Positions 8,796 through 18,218 of a stretch of 64,000 nt of DNA are shown in pieces. The notes below the pieces were generated by a model that saw only the letters and a program-made list of their open reading frames with translations, searched no databases and had not been told where the DNA came from. A program made the translations under genes and the position numbers. Position 1 is the stretch's first letter, and each line of letters opens with the position of its first letter. Source of the stretch: Thauera sp. 2A1 (GTDB lineage: Bacteria > Pseudomonadota > Gammaproteobacteria > Burkholderiales > Rhodocyclaceae); contig NZ_SSXV01000015.1 of the NCBI RefSeq assembly GCF_009469595.2, forward strand, positions 1 to 64,000, in the 5' to 3' direction.

Positions 8796-11591
8796 ATGAA
8801 CGCGGAATGCCCCGACGGCATCGATGCGCAGGTGCTGCGCCTCGTTGGCGACCTGCTTGCGGAGCTGCGCGCCGGCCGCGCGGTGGCGGTGCAACTGGAC
8901 AGCCATCTCGAGCGTGACCTCGGGCTCGACAGCCTGGCGCGCGTCGAGCTCCTCGCGCGCATCGAGCGCGGCGCCGGGGTCAGGCTGCCGTCCGACACGC
9001 TCGCGCGCGCCGAGACGCCGCGCATGCTCGCGCAGGCCTTGCGCGAGGCGCACCCGGGCGCAGCCGTCGCGGACCTCGCACGCGTCGTGGCGGCGCCCTC
9101 GGGCGAGCACGTCGATGCCCCGGCCACGGCGGCCACCCTGGTCGAGGTGCTGCAGTGGCATGCGCGGCGCTGGCCGCGGCGCGTGCACATTCGCCTGCTG
9201 CACGACGATGCCGAGGTCGCGACGCTGAGCTACGGCGAACTGCTCGAAGCCGGCCTGCGCATGGCCGCCGGTCTGCGCCACGCCGGCGTGCAGCCCGGCG
9301 ACGCAGTGGCGATCATGCTGCCGACCGGCCTGGAGTTCTTCACCAGCTTCTACGGCGCGCTGCTGGCGGGGGGCGTGCCGGTGCCGATGTATCCGCCGAC
9401 GCGGCCGTCGCAACTGGAAGACCACCTGCGCCGCCAGGCCGGCATCCTCGCAAGCTGCGCTGCGCCGGTGCTGGTGACGGTGGAGGAGGCGCGCCTGCTG
9501 GCGCGGGTGCTGCGCGCGCAGGTGCCGACGCTGCGCCATGTCGTCACGCCGCAAACGTTGCAGACTGCCGAACCCGCAGCGGCGGTGACGCCGGTCGCAG
9601 GCGAGCTCGCGCTGCTGCAGTACACCTCCGGCAGCACCGGCAACCCCAAGGGCGTGATGCTCACCCACGCCAACCTGCTCGCCAACATCCGCGCCTGGAG
9701 CGGCGCGATCGAGGTGATGCAGGATGACGTGTGCGTGAGCTGGCTGCCCCTCTACCACGACATGGGCCTCATCGGCACCTGGCTGGGCAGCCTGTACAAC
9801 GGCAATCCGCTGGTGCTGATGTCGCCGCTGGATTTCCTTGCGCGCCCGGCGAACTGGCTGCGCGCGATCCATCGTTACCGCGGTACGGTCACCGCTGCGC
9901 CCAATTTCGCCTTCGAGCTGGTGGTGCGCCATGTCGCCGCGGCCGATCTCGAGGGCTTGGATCTGTCGTGCTGGCGGCTGGCCGTCAATGGTGCCGAGCC
10001 GGTGAGCCCCGACACGCTCGAGCGCTTCTGCGCCCATCTGGCGCCGGCGGGCTTCCGGCGCGAGGCGATGACGCCGCTCTATGGCCTGGCGGAGAATGCC
10101 GTCGGCCTTACCGTCCCGGTGCTCGGGCGCGGGCCGCTGATCGACCGGGTGCAGCGCGACGTCTTCCTGCGTCGCGGCCAGGCGCTGCCGGCGGCAGGGG
10201 ACGACGCCATGCGTTTCGTCGGCAGCGGCCGGCCCTTGCCAGGGCATGTGTTGCGCATCGTCGACGCCGCGGGCAAGGCACTGCCCGAGCGCCAGGTGGG
10301 ACACATCGAGTTCCAGGGGCCGTCGGCCACTGCGGGCTACTACCGCAACGCGGAGGAGACCGCGCGCCTGTTCGATGGCGACTGGCGCGATACCGGCGAC
10401 CTCGGCTACCTCGCCGACGGCGAGCTGTTCGTCACCGGCCGCGTCAAGGACATGATCATCCGTGGTGGGCGCAACCTCTACCCTTACGAGCTGGAAGAGG
10501 CGATCGGTGCCCTGCCGGGCGTGCGCCGTGGCTGCGTCGCCGTGTTCGGCGCGATCGACCCGGCGACGGCGAGCGAGCGGCTGGTGGCGGTGGTCGAGAC
10601 GCGCGAGGATCGAGCCGCCGCGGGCGACGCGCTGGCGCATGCGGTGGAGGCGCTGGCGCTGGAGCGCCTCGGGCTGCCGCTGGATGAAGTCGTGCTGGCG
10701 CCGCCGCACAGCGTGCTGAAGACCTCGAGCGGCAAGATCCGCCGCGCGGCCACGCGCGACCTGTATCTCGCCGGCGCGCTCGGCAGCCGGCACGGTGTGC
10801 GCGTGCAGGTGTTGCGCCTGGCTGCGGCCGGCATTGCGGTGCAGGGCCGCCGCCTGCTGGCGCGGTGCGGCGCAATGGCCTGGGCGGCCTGGGCGTGGGC
10901 GATGTTGCTGGTGCTGGCGCCGCCGGTGTGGCTGGCGGTGTCGGCCTTGCAGCGGCCGGCGGCGGGCTGGCGCATCGCGCGGCGGGCGGCGCGCACCTAC
11001 GCGCGGCTGATCGGCGTGCGGCTGGAGGTCAGCGGGGCGGAGAACCTGCCGGCACATGCGCCTTGCGTGGTGGCGGCCAACCACGCGAGCTATGTCGATG
11101 GCCTGGTGGCGGTCGCCGCGCTGGTGCGCCCGTTCATCTTCGTCGCCAAGCGCGAACTGAGCGCGAACCCGATCGCCGGCCCCTTCCTGCGCGGACTGGG
11201 GGCCGCCTTCGTCGAACGCTTTTCGCTGCCCGACAGCGTGGAAGCGGCACGCGAGCTGACTACGCGCGCGGCAGCCGGCGAGTCGCTGTTCTTCTTTCCC
11301 GAGGGCACCTTCACCCGGCGCGCAGGCCTGAGCGAGTTTCGCCTCGGCGCCTTCCTGACGGCAGCGCAGGCGGGTCTCGCGGTGGTGCCGGTGGCGATCC
11401 GCGGCACCCGCGCCATCCTGCCGGACGAAACCTGGCGGCCACAGCGGGCGCCGGTCGTACTGCAGATTGCGCCACCGCTGCAGGCGCAAGGCGCGGACTG
11501 GGCGGCGGCGGTCGCACTGCGCGACGCGGTGCGCGCGCAGATCCTGGCCCGCTGCGGGGAGCCCGACCTGACGGCTGCCCCTGAACGATGA
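8796..11591 (+). CDS. ACP - fatty acyl-AMP ligase - PlsC acyltransferase fusion
   Basis: A 931-residue, three-domain lipid enzyme. Residues 10-80 are an acyl-carrier domain with phosphopantetheine Ser46 in DLGLDSL. Residues 110-650 are an AMP-binding ligase (YTSGSTGNPKG loop near 270, WLPLYHDMGL typical of fatty acyl-AMP ligases, catalytic Lys in SSGKIRR near 645). After a membrane-associated hydrophobic stretch near 692-715 comes a PlsC domain with NHASYVDG (HX4D, near 762) and FFPEGTFTR (near 832). It probably activates a fatty acid, loads its own carrier domain and transfers the acyl group to a lysophospholipid. The domain order is the reverse of the E. coli Aas enzyme. Confidence 0.88.
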   Translation: MNAECPDGIDAQVLRLVGDLLAELRAGRAVAVQLDSHLERDLGLDSLARVELLARIERGAGVRLPSDTLARAETPRMLAQALREAHPGAAVADLARVVAAPSGEHVDAPATAATLVEVLQWHARRWPRRVHIRLLHDDAEVATLSYGELLEAGLRMAAGLRHAGVQPGDAVAIMLPTGLEFFTSFYGALLAGGVPVPMYPPTRPSQLEDHLRRQAGILASCAAPVLVTVEEARLLARVLRAQVPTLRHVVTPQTLQTAEPAAAVTPVAGELALLQYTSGSTGNPKGVMLTHANLLANIRAWSGAIEVMQDDVCVSWLPLYHDMGLIGTWLGSLYNGNPLVLMSPLDFLARPANWLRAIHRYRGTVTAAPNFAFELVVRHVAAADLEGLDLSCWRLAVNGAEPVSPDTLERFCAHLAPAGFRREAMTPLYGLAENAVGLTVPVLGRGPLIDRVQRDVFLRRGQALPAAGDDAMRFVGSGRPLPGHVLRIVDAAGKALPERQVGHIEFQGPSATAGYYRNAEETARLFDGDWRDTGDLGYLADGELFVTGRVKDMIIRGGRNLYPYELEEAIGALPGVRRGCVAVFGAIDPATASERLVAVVETREDRAAAGDALAHAVEALALERLGLPLDEVVLAPPHSVLKTSSGKIRRAATRDLYLAGALGSRHGVRVQVLRLAAAGIAVQGRRLLARCGAMAWAAWAWAMLLVLAPPVWLAVSALQRPAAGWRIARRAARTYARLIGVRLEVSGAENLPAHAPCVVAANHASYVDGLVAVAALVRPFIFVAKRELSANPIAGPFLRGLGAAFVERFSLPDSVEAARELTTRAAAGESLFFFPEGTFTRRAGLSEFRLGAFLTAAQAGLAVVPVAIRGTRAILPDETWRPQRAPVVLQIAPPLQAQGADWAAAVALRDAVRAQILARCGEPDLTAAPER

Positions 11592-11607
11592 TCATTCTCC
11601 GCCGGCA

Positions 11608-11613
11608 TATAAT
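11608..11613 (+). promoter_or_regulatory. candidate -10 element (TATAAT)
   Basis: A perfect TATAAT lies 48 bases before the start of the GGDEF-EAL gene, in the only short spacer between it and the ligase-acyltransferase gene. No good -35 is seen at 16-18 bases, so this is a weak call. Confidence 0.35.
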
Positions 11614-11660
11614 GACGCGCAGTTCCGTCTTCATTCATCCGCCGACGAGGTCCGCTCCTG

Positions 11661-14633
11661 ATGGAAGCCACAATGCGTGTGCTGTGTGTAGAGGACAGCT
11701 CCGCCGAGGTCGAGCGGATCCGGCGCGCATTCGAGCACCACGCAGCGGGTATCGAAGCTGGCCTGGAGTTCGCCCGGGCGCGGACCCTGGAGCAGGCACG
11801 CCGCTGCCTGGATGACGCGCCGGGGCCGGACCTGCTGCTGCTGAGCCTTCGCGCGGGCGACGATGCGGGTCTGGCGTTCGTTTCCGAATTGCGGGCGGGC
11901 TCGCTTGCGCTGACCATCGTGGCGCTCACCGACGCGGGTGATGCGCAGGTCGCCGCAGCGGCGCTGGCGGCTGGCGCCGATGACTACCTGGCCCGGCATG
12001 ACGACTATGTCGACGAAATCCCGGCGCTGCTGCACAAGATGCGGCGTCAGATCGCCCTGCGCAGCGAGGGGCGTGCGCTGCGCGCGGCGGCGGAGCGGCT
12101 GTCGCGGCTGGTGATGGCGAGCCCCTCCATCCTCTACAGCCTCAGGCTCGACGGCGACAGTGTCGCCTCCGTCTGGATCAGCGAGAACATCACGCGCCTC
12201 ACCGGTTTTTCCGTGCAGGAGGCTCAGGCGCCCGGCTGGTGGCAGCGGCAACTCGATCCGGGTGACCGGGAGGCTCGTGGCGACTGGCTGCGCCGGCTCG
12301 TCGAGACCGGCGTGCTGCTGCAGGAATACCGGTTCCGCTGCAAGGACGGACGCACGATCTGGCTGCACGACGAGCTGCATCTGCTGCGCACTGGCGACGG
12401 GCAGCAGCGCGAGGCGGTCGGTTCATGGACCGACATGACGCTGCACAAGCAGCACGAGCTGCTGCGCGCCGCGCGCGCCGACATGCTCGACCAGGTGGTC
12501 GCGGCGCGACCGCTGGGCGAGATCCTGCACGGTGTCGCCGTGTCACTGGAGTCGATCGTGCCGCAGATGCATGTATCGGTGCTGCTGCTCGACGGCAAGA
12601 CGCGCCGCCTCGAGGTCGCTGCGGCGCCGAGCCTGCCGGCGTTCTATAACGCCGCGGTGCACGGGCTGGAGATCGGCGAGGGGCAAGGCTCCTGCGGCAC
12701 GGCGGCGGCACGCGGCGAGACCGTGGTCGTCGAGGACGTGCAGACGCATCCCTACTGGGAGCAGTATCGGTCGATCGCGCGCGAGGCCGGCCTGCGCGCG
12801 TGCTGGTCGGTGCCGTTCAAGGATGCCGACGGGAACGTGCTTGGCACTTTTGCCGCCTATTTCACCGAACCACGCGCGCCGGAAGGCGAGGAGCTCGAGC
12901 TGGTGCAGGAGTTCGCCCGCATCACCGGCCTGGCCGTGCAGAAGGTGCGCGCCGAAACCGCCTTGCGGCAGTCGTCGGCGGTGTTCGAGAGCACGCGCGA
13001 CGGCGTCATCATCACCACGCTCGAGCCGCGCATCGTCGCGGTCAACCCGGCCTACGGCGAGATCACTGGCTACACGCAGGACGAGGTGCTGGGCCGCAAC
13101 CCGAATTTCGTGAAGTCGGGTCGGCATGGGCGGCAGTTCTATCAGACGATGTGGGAGAGCCTGAAGACGCTCGGCTACTGGCAGGGCGAAGTCTGGAACC
13201 GGCGCAAGAACGGTGAGATCTACCCCCAATGGCTGAGCATCGGCACCGTGCGCGATGAGCGGGGGCAGGCCACCCACTATGTGGGCGTGATGACCGATCT
13301 CACCCAGCTCAGGCGCTCGGAGCAGCAGCTCGAGCGCCTGTCGCACTACGATCCGCTGACCGACCTGCCCAACCGGCTGCTGCTGCAATCCCGCCTGGAG
13401 CATGCCATCGAGCAGGCGCGGCGCCATCACGAACGCGCCGCGGTTCTGTTCGTGGATCTCGACCGCTTCAAGAACGTCAATGACAGCTTCGGCCACCCCG
13501 CGGGTGACGAACTGCTGCGGGCGATCGCGGTGCGCCTGCGCGGCGGCCTGCGCAACGAGGACACCCTGGCGCGCGCGGGCGGCGACGAATTCGTCGTGGT
13601 GCTGGAGAACCTGCAGTCGGCCGACGTCGCGGCGAGCGTCGCGCAGAAGCTGATCCGTCTGGTGCAGCAGCCCTTCGTGCTGTCGCGCGGGCAGGAGGTG
13701 ATCGTCAGCGCCAGCGTCGGCGTGGCGCTCTACCCGGATGACGGCGAGACCGTCACCGAGCTCAACCAGCATGCGGACGTGGCGCTGTACCAGGCCAAGG
13801 AGACGGGGCGCGGCACGTTCTGCTTTCATTCCTCTGCGCTGACCCGCCGCGTCAATGAGCACCTGCAGCTCGAGATGCGCCTGCGGCGCGCGGTCGAGCG
13901 CGGCGAGCTGTTGCTGCACTACCAGCCCCTGGTCAGCCTGCAGCCCAGGCAGCCGGTTCGTGCCGAGGCGCTGCTGCGCTGGCAGCCGCCCGACGAGGGC
14001 ATGGTGTCGCCGGCGCGCTTCATTCCGCTGGCGGAAGAGGCCGGGCTCGTCGTGCCGATCGACGACTGGGTGCTGCGCGAAGCCTGTCGCCAGGCCAGGA
14101 TCTGGGTCGATGCCGGGCTGAATTTCGGCGGGGTATCGGTGAACCTGTCCACGCTGCATTTTCGCCAGGCAGGGCTCGTCGGTGAAGTGGCCGACGTGCT
14201 GGCGACGACGGGCTTGCCGGCGCGCTACCTCGAAATCGAGATCACCGAGTCGGCGCTGATGGAGGGCGTGGAGCAGGCGGTGCAGACGCTGGAGGCACTG
14301 CGCAGCCTGGGAGTCGGCGTGGCGGTGGACGACTTCGGTACCGGCTACTCGTCGCTCGCCTATCTGAAGCGCCTGCCGCTCGACAAGCTCAAGATCGACC
14401 AGAGCTTCGTGCGCGGGCTGCCGCAGGACGCCAACGACCGCGCGATCGTCACCGCAACGATCGCCATGGCGAACAGCCTGGGCTTTTCGACCGTGGCCGA
14501 AGGCGTCGAGACCGAGGCCCAGCGCGACATGCTGCGTGCGCTGGGGTGCGCGGCGTATCAGGGCTATCTGTTCAGCCGTCCGCTGACGTCGGCCGAGTTC
14601 ACGCAGCAGGCGTGGCTGTGCCCTGCGGCGTGA
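11661..14633 (+). CDS. REC-PAS-GAF-PAS-GGDEF-EAL cyclic-di-GMP signalling protein
   Basis: A 990-residue dual c-di-GMP protein with no membrane segment. Approximate order: receiver-like domain (1-125), PAS (145-265), GAF (275-430), PAS (440-560), GGDEF (570-735), EAL (745-985). The cyclase site is intact (RAGGDEFVV), with an RxxD inhibitory site (RNED) five residues before it. The phosphodiesterase side keeps EALLRW, ITESALM and DDFGTGYSSL, so both activities may be retained. In the receiver domain the expected phospho-acceptor Asp is replaced by Ser (LLLLSLRAGDD), so it may not be phosphorylated. No histidine kinase gene is adjacent. Confidence 0.92.
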   Translation: MEATMRVLCVEDSSAEVERIRRAFEHHAAGIEAGLEFARARTLEQARRCLDDAPGPDLLLLSLRAGDDAGLAFVSELRAGSLALTIVALTDAGDAQVAAAALAAGADDYLARHDDYVDEIPALLHKMRRQIALRSEGRALRAAAERLSRLVMASPSILYSLRLDGDSVASVWISENITRLTGFSVQEAQAPGWWQRQLDPGDREARGDWLRRLVETGVLLQEYRFRCKDGRTIWLHDELHLLRTGDGQQREAVGSWTDMTLHKQHELLRAARADMLDQVVAARPLGEILHGVAVSLESIVPQMHVSVLLLDGKTRRLEVAAAPSLPAFYNAAVHGLEIGEGQGSCGTAAARGETVVVEDVQTHPYWEQYRSIAREAGLRACWSVPFKDADGNVLGTFAAYFTEPRAPEGEELELVQEFARITGLAVQKVRAETALRQSSAVFESTRDGVIITTLEPRIVAVNPAYGEITGYTQDEVLGRNPNFVKSGRHGRQFYQTMWESLKTLGYWQGEVWNRRKNGEIYPQWLSIGTVRDERGQATHYVGVMTDLTQLRRSEQQLERLSHYDPLTDLPNRLLLQSRLEHAIEQARRHHERAAVLFVDLDRFKNVNDSFGHPAGDELLRAIAVRLRGGLRNEDTLARAGGDEFVVVLENLQSADVAASVAQKLIRLVQQPFVLSRGQEVIVSASVGVALYPDDGETVTELNQHADVALYQAKETGRGTFCFHSSALTRRVNEHLQLEMRLRRAVERGELLLHYQPLVSLQPRQPVRAEALLRWQPPDEGMVSPARFIPLAEEAGLVVPIDDWVLREACRQARIWVDAGLNFGGVSVNLSTLHFRQAGLVGEVADVLATTGLPARYLEIEITESALMEGVEQAVQTLEALRSLGVGVAVDDFGTGYSSLAYLKRLPLDKLKIDQSFVRGLPQDANDRAIVTATIAMANSLGFSTVAEGVETEAQRDMLRALGCAAYQGYLFSRPLTSAEFTQQAWLCPAA

Positions 14634-14641
14634 GAGCGGGG

Positions 14642-14674
14642 GCGGCGATCCCCGCAGGAGCGGGGAATCGCCGC
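14642..14674. terminator. bidirectional hairpin between convergent genes
   Basis: A near-perfect stem (GCGGCGATCCCCGC with GCGGGGAATCGCCGC; one extra A) lies between the stop of the GGDEF-EAL gene and the stop of the convergent aldehyde dehydrogenase gene. It shares GCAGGAGCGGG with the REP-like repeat at 218-287. No U-run follows on either side. Confidence 0.55.
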
Positions 14675-14683
14675 TGTGCCGGC

Positions 14684-16120
14684 TCAGACGTTGGCGATCG
14701 AGATCGCACGCGTGTTGAGGTAGGCCTCGAGCGCCTCCGGGCCGCCTTCGCTGCCGTAGCCCGAATCCTTCACGCCACCGAAGGGCATTTCCGCCGAGGG
14801 CAGCGCCGGCTGGTTCACCCACAGCATGCCCACTTCCACGCGCTGCGACAGCAGATGCGCGTGCTTCAGCGAGCGCGTGTAGGCGTAGCCCGCCAGGCCG
14901 TAGGACAGGCGGTTGGCTTCGGCGATGGCTTCGTCCATGGTGTTGAAGCGACGCACCGCGGCCACCGGGCCGAAGGGCTCGTCGTTGAACACCCTGGCGT
15001 CGAGCGGCACATCCGTCAGTACCGTTGGCGCGAAGAAGTTGCCGGGGCTGCCCAAGCGCTCGCCGCCGGTGGCGACGGTGGCACCGCGCTGCACCGCGTC
15101 CTGCAGGAAGTCGGCCATCGCGGTGACGCGGCGCGGGTTCGCCAGCGGCCCCATCTGCGTGCCGCTGGCGAGGCCATCGCCCACTTTCAGCGAGGCTGCA
15201 TGGCGGGCGAGCGCGGCGGCGAACTGGTCATGCACGCTCTCGTGCACCAGGAAGCGGGTGGGCGCGATGCAGACCTGGCCGGCGTTGCGGAACTTCGCCC
15301 CGCCGGCGGCCTTCACCGCCAGTTCGATGTCGGCATCGTCGCACACGATCACCGGCGCATGGCCGCCCAGCTCCATCGTCACCCGCTTCATGTGCTGGCC
15401 GGCCATCGCCGCGAGCTGCTTGCCCACCGCGGTGGAGCCGGTGAAGGTGACCTTGCGGACCACCGGATGCGGGATCAGGTAGGAAGAGATCTCGGCCGGA
15501 TTGCCGAACACCAGGCCCACCGCGCCGGCGGGCACGCCGGCGTCGACGAAGGCGCGGATCAGCGCGGCCGGGGAGGCCGGCGTCTCCTCCGCCGCCTTGA
15601 CCAGGATCGAGCAGCCGGTGGCGAGCGCGGCGGAGGCCTTGCGCACCACCTGGTTGATCGGGAAGTTCCACGGCGTGAAGGCGGCGACTGGTCCGACCGG
15701 ATCCTTCAGCACCATCTGGCGGGTGGTGAGGTTGCGTGACGGCACGATGCGGCCATACACGCGCATGCCTTCGTCGGCGAACCAGTCGATGATGTCGGCG
15801 GCGGCCAGCGTCTCGATGCGCGCCTCGACCAGCGGCTTGCCCTGCTCCTGGGTGAGCAGCGCGGCGATGGTGTCGGCGCGTTCGCGCATCAGCCCGGCGG
15901 CGCGGCGCAGGATCTTCTGCCGCTCCAGCGCCGGCACGTCGCGCCAGGTCTCGAAGCCCTTCTGTGCGGCGGAGAGCGCGCGGTCGAGGTCGGCGATGCC
16001 GGCATGGGCGACGCGACCGATCTCGGCGCCGGTGGCCGGGTTATGCACCGGCAGGGTGCGTCCGTCCGCGGCGTCCTGCCATTGGCCATCGATCAGCAAC
16101 TGGGTGTTCGGGTAAGTCAT
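14684..16120 (-). CDS. gabD: NAD(P)-dependent succinate-semialdehyde dehydrogenase family protein
   Basis: Aldehyde dehydrogenase of 478 residues in the GabD-like clade; would oxidise succinate semialdehyde (or a similar aldehyde) to the acid. The NAD-binding FTPWNFPIN and FTGSTAVGK motifs are present, with catalytic Glu in MELGGHAP near residue 248 and catalytic Cys in [11 protein letters not shown] near 283. The start at 16120 ([12 protein letters not shown]) fits the family; a longer frame from 16180 is possible. No GABA transaminase is adjacent, so the physiological aldehyde is uncertain. Confidence 0.82.
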   Translation of the reverse strand: MTYPNTQLLIDGQWQDAADGRTLPVHNPATGAEIGRVAHAGIADLDRALSAAQKGFETWRDVPALERQKILRRAAGLMRERADTIAALLTQEQGKPLVEARIETLAAADIIDWFADEGMRVYGRIVPSRNLTTRQMVLKDPVGPVAAFTPWNFPINQVVRKASAALATGCSILVKAAEETPASPAALIRAFVDAGVPAGAVGLVFGNPAEISSYLIPHPVVRKVTFTGSTAVGKQLAAMAGQHMKRVTMELGGHAPVIVCDDADIELAVKAAGGAKFRNAGQVCIAPTRFLVHESVHDQFAAALARHAASLKVGDGLASGTQMGPLANPRRVTAMADFLQDAVQRGATVATGGERLGSPGNFFAPTVLTDVPLDARVFNDEPFGPVAAVRRFNTMDEAIAEANRLSYGLAGYAYTRSLKHAHLLSQRVEVGMLWVNQPALPSAEMPFGGVKDSGYGSEGGPEALEAYLNTRAISIANV

Positions 16121-16225
16121 GGGATGCGTGCTCCGGTGAGGCATGAGGGAATCTCGATTTTCCGCCAGCCGGTGTGCCATGGTCCAGTCCTGTCGCAGCC
16201 TGTCGCGGGCTGCCGGGCGCGCAGG

Positions 16226-17440
16226 TCAGCGTCGGGCCCGGCGCACGCGCAACACGAGCAGCCCGGCCAGCGCTGCGCCTGCCAGCACTGCGCCGGCGAG
16301 AAAGGTCGCCTGCGAGCCGAGGGCGTCCCACAGTGCACCGGCGAGCACGCTCGCCGCCAGCAAGGCCAGGCCGCCGACGAGATTGAACAGGCCGAAGGCC
16401 GTGCCGCGCAGCGTGACCGGTGCGGTGTCGGCCACCAGGGCGGCGAGCAGCCCCTGCGTCATGCCCATGTGCAGGCCCCACAGCACGACGCCCAGCGCCA
16501 GCCCCGGAAGGCCATCGATCCAGGCGAGGGCGAGATCTGCCGCGACCAGGACGGCGAACCCGAGGCCGAGCAGCAGGCCGCGGTCGAGGCGGTCGGCGAG
16601 GACGCCCACAGGATATGACGACAGCGAATACACCACGTTCATTGCCACCAGCACCGCCGGAATCCATGCCAGCGCCAGGCCGAGCTCCTGCGCGCGCAGC
16701 ACCAGGAAAGCCTCGCTGAAGCGGGCCAGGGTGAATACCGCCGATACGGCGACAACGGCCCAGTAGGCAGGCGGCAGTCGCCCCAGCTCGGCACGCGACA
16801 GTGGCTGGCGGACGTGCGGCGCGCCTGCCGGCCGCGGGACGTCGTGCACCGCGAACACGATCAGGGCGAAGGCGCCGAAGGCCGGCAGCACCGCGACCCA
16901 GAAGACGAGGGGCATGTCGCCGCCGCTCCACGCCATCAGGGCGATGGCCAGCAGCGGGCCGATGAAGGCGCCGGTGGTGTCGAGCGACTGGCGCAAGCCG
17001 AACGCGGCGCCGCGCAGCGCCGGCGGCGCGAGATCGGCGATCAGTGCGTCACGCGGCGCACCGCGGATGCCCTTGCCGATGCGGTCGACAAAGCGCGCCG
17101 CAACCACCCAGCCCACCGAACCGGCGAGGGGAAACACCGGCTTGGTGCAGGCGGCCAGGCCGTAGCCAATCGCCGCGAGCAGCTTGCGCCGCCCGAGCCG
17201 GTCCGACAGCGCGCCGGAGAAGACCTTGGTGATGGAGGCGGTGGCTTCGGCCACGCCTTCGATGATGCCGACGGTCATCGTCGACGCCCCCAAGGCAGTG
17301 ACCAGATACACCGGCAGCAGCGCATGGATCATCTCCGAGGAGATGTCCATCAGCATGGAAACGAAACCCAGCGCCCAGATTCCGGCAGGCAGGCGCGGGC
17401 GCTGAGGGCGGGTGGCGGTCATGTCGTGATCTTCGTCCAT
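16226..17440 (-). CDS. MFS transporter
   Basis: Major facilitator superfamily protein of about 404 residues with 12 predicted membrane segments. The loop 2-3 signature (GALSDRLGRRKLLA) and a conserved DRIGKGIRGAPRDALIADLAP segment place it with the drug/metabolite efflux-like MFS proteins. A second ATG at 17422 is an alternative start. It is on the same strand as infA and the aldehyde dehydrogenase with gaps of 51 and 105 bases. Substrate unknown. Confidence 0.85.
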   Translation of the reverse strand: MDEDHDMTATRPQRPRLPAGIWALGFVSMLMDISSEMIHALLPVYLVTALGASTMTVGIIEGVAEATASITKVFSGALSDRLGRRKLLAAIGYGLAACTKPVFPLAGSVGWVVAARFVDRIGKGIRGAPRDALIADLAPPALRGAAFGLRQSLDTTGAFIGPLLAIALMAWSGGDMPLVFWVAVLPAFGAFALIVFAVHDVPRPAGAPHVRQPLSRAELGRLPPAYWAVVAVSAVFTLARFSEAFLVLRAQELGLALAWIPAVLVAMNVVYSLSSYPVGVLADRLDRGLLLGLGFAVLVAADLALAWIDGLPGLALGVVLWGLHMGMTQGLLAALVADTAPVTLRGTAFGLFNLVGGLALLAASVLAGALWDALGSQATFLAGAVLAGAALAGLLVLRVRRARR

Positions 17441-17491
17441 GAGGGGAGCGCCTGCCGCCTGCGCCCCCGGGCCCTTCGCCCTGCGGGACCG

Positions 17492-17761
17492 TCAGCGGCG
17501 TCGCTGATGCACCGGCGCCGACGCGGCGCTCGCCGGACGCCCCGGCAGGTGGCGGAAGGTGATGCGGCCCTTGGTCAGATCGTAGGGCGACATCTCGAGC
17601 GACACATTGTCGCCGGCAATGATGCGGATGTGGTTCTTCTTGAGCTTGCCGCCAGCGTAGGCGATCAGGTTGTGACCGTTGTCGAGGGTGACGCGGTAGC
17701 GGCCGTCCGGCAGCACTTCGGTGACGGCGCCATGCATTTCGATGAGTTCTTCCTTGGCCAT
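17492..17761 (-). CDS. infA: translation initiation factor IF-1
   Basis: S1/OB-fold initiation factor that binds the ribosomal A site. The product starts [20 protein letters not shown] and contains [15 protein letters not shown] and [10 protein letters not shown], all diagnostic. AAGGAG lies 8 bases before the ATG. It is 89 residues; E. coli IF-1 is 72, and beta-proteobacteria often carry a second, longer copy with a basic tail like this one (ends VHQRRR). A ribosomal-protein operon copy may exist elsewhere. Confidence 0.95.
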   Translation of the reverse strand: MAKEELIEMHGAVTEVLPDGRYRVTLDNGHNLIAYAGGKLKKNHIRIIAGDNVSLEMSPYDLTKGRITFRHLPGRPASAASAPVHQRRR

Positions 17762-18218
17762 GTTCGGGCTCCTTGTCATTGTGCCCGGGCGTCACCGCAG
17801 TGCGGCGAGGGTCGGGCTGGCCTGTCTCCACCAGGACAGGTCATGGACCAGCCGCTGCCCATCGCGGGTGGCGTAGGGCGTGGTCTGGCCGGATCGGCGC
17901 GGTAATCGGCGGGCCGGGCGATTGAACGCTGCGATGGCGCGGATGCACAAAAAAGACGGCAGCCACGAGCGAAGCGCACGGATCAGGGTAGGCGCATCGC
18001 ATGACAGCCGGTCGCGGGCAGATGCCGGCGGACCGGGACGGGCCAGGGCCACAGCGAGGGCCTGGCATTCCAAAACAAAATAGCCGGAGCGAAGCCCGGC
18101 TATCTCCTTGGATGTTCTTGTGAGCGTATCCGCTGTGGCACGGAGCGCTGGTGCGGCTGATCCGGAATGCCTGTTCAGGATCCACGGCTCGCACTGGGTT
18201 TGTTTCACATCATACGTT
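17762..18218. other. non-coding spacer between infA and ferredoxin gene
   Basis: 457 bases without a convincing gene. It holds a short hairpin (17820-17850, CCTGTC with GACAGG) in what would be the infA leader, and the ferredoxin terminator at 18072-18102. Open frames here overlap in several phases with no recognisable product. Confidence 0.6.
18072..18102 (-). terminator. intrinsic terminator after ferredoxin gene
   Basis: On the minus strand an ATAGCCGG/CCGGCTAT stem with a short loop is followed by TTTTGTTTT, a standard rho-independent terminator. It lies about 120 bases downstream of the ferredoxin stop and separates it from infA. Confidence 0.8.

Noticed and set aside
8721..11489. Minus-strand frame of about 920 codons under the ligase-acyltransferase.
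   Set aside because: Antisense of the ACP-FAAL-PlsC gene, whose motifs are on the plus strand.
17841..18194. Minus-strand frame between infA and the ferredoxin gene.
   Set aside because: It crosses the ferredoxin terminator and its translation has no domain or start signal.
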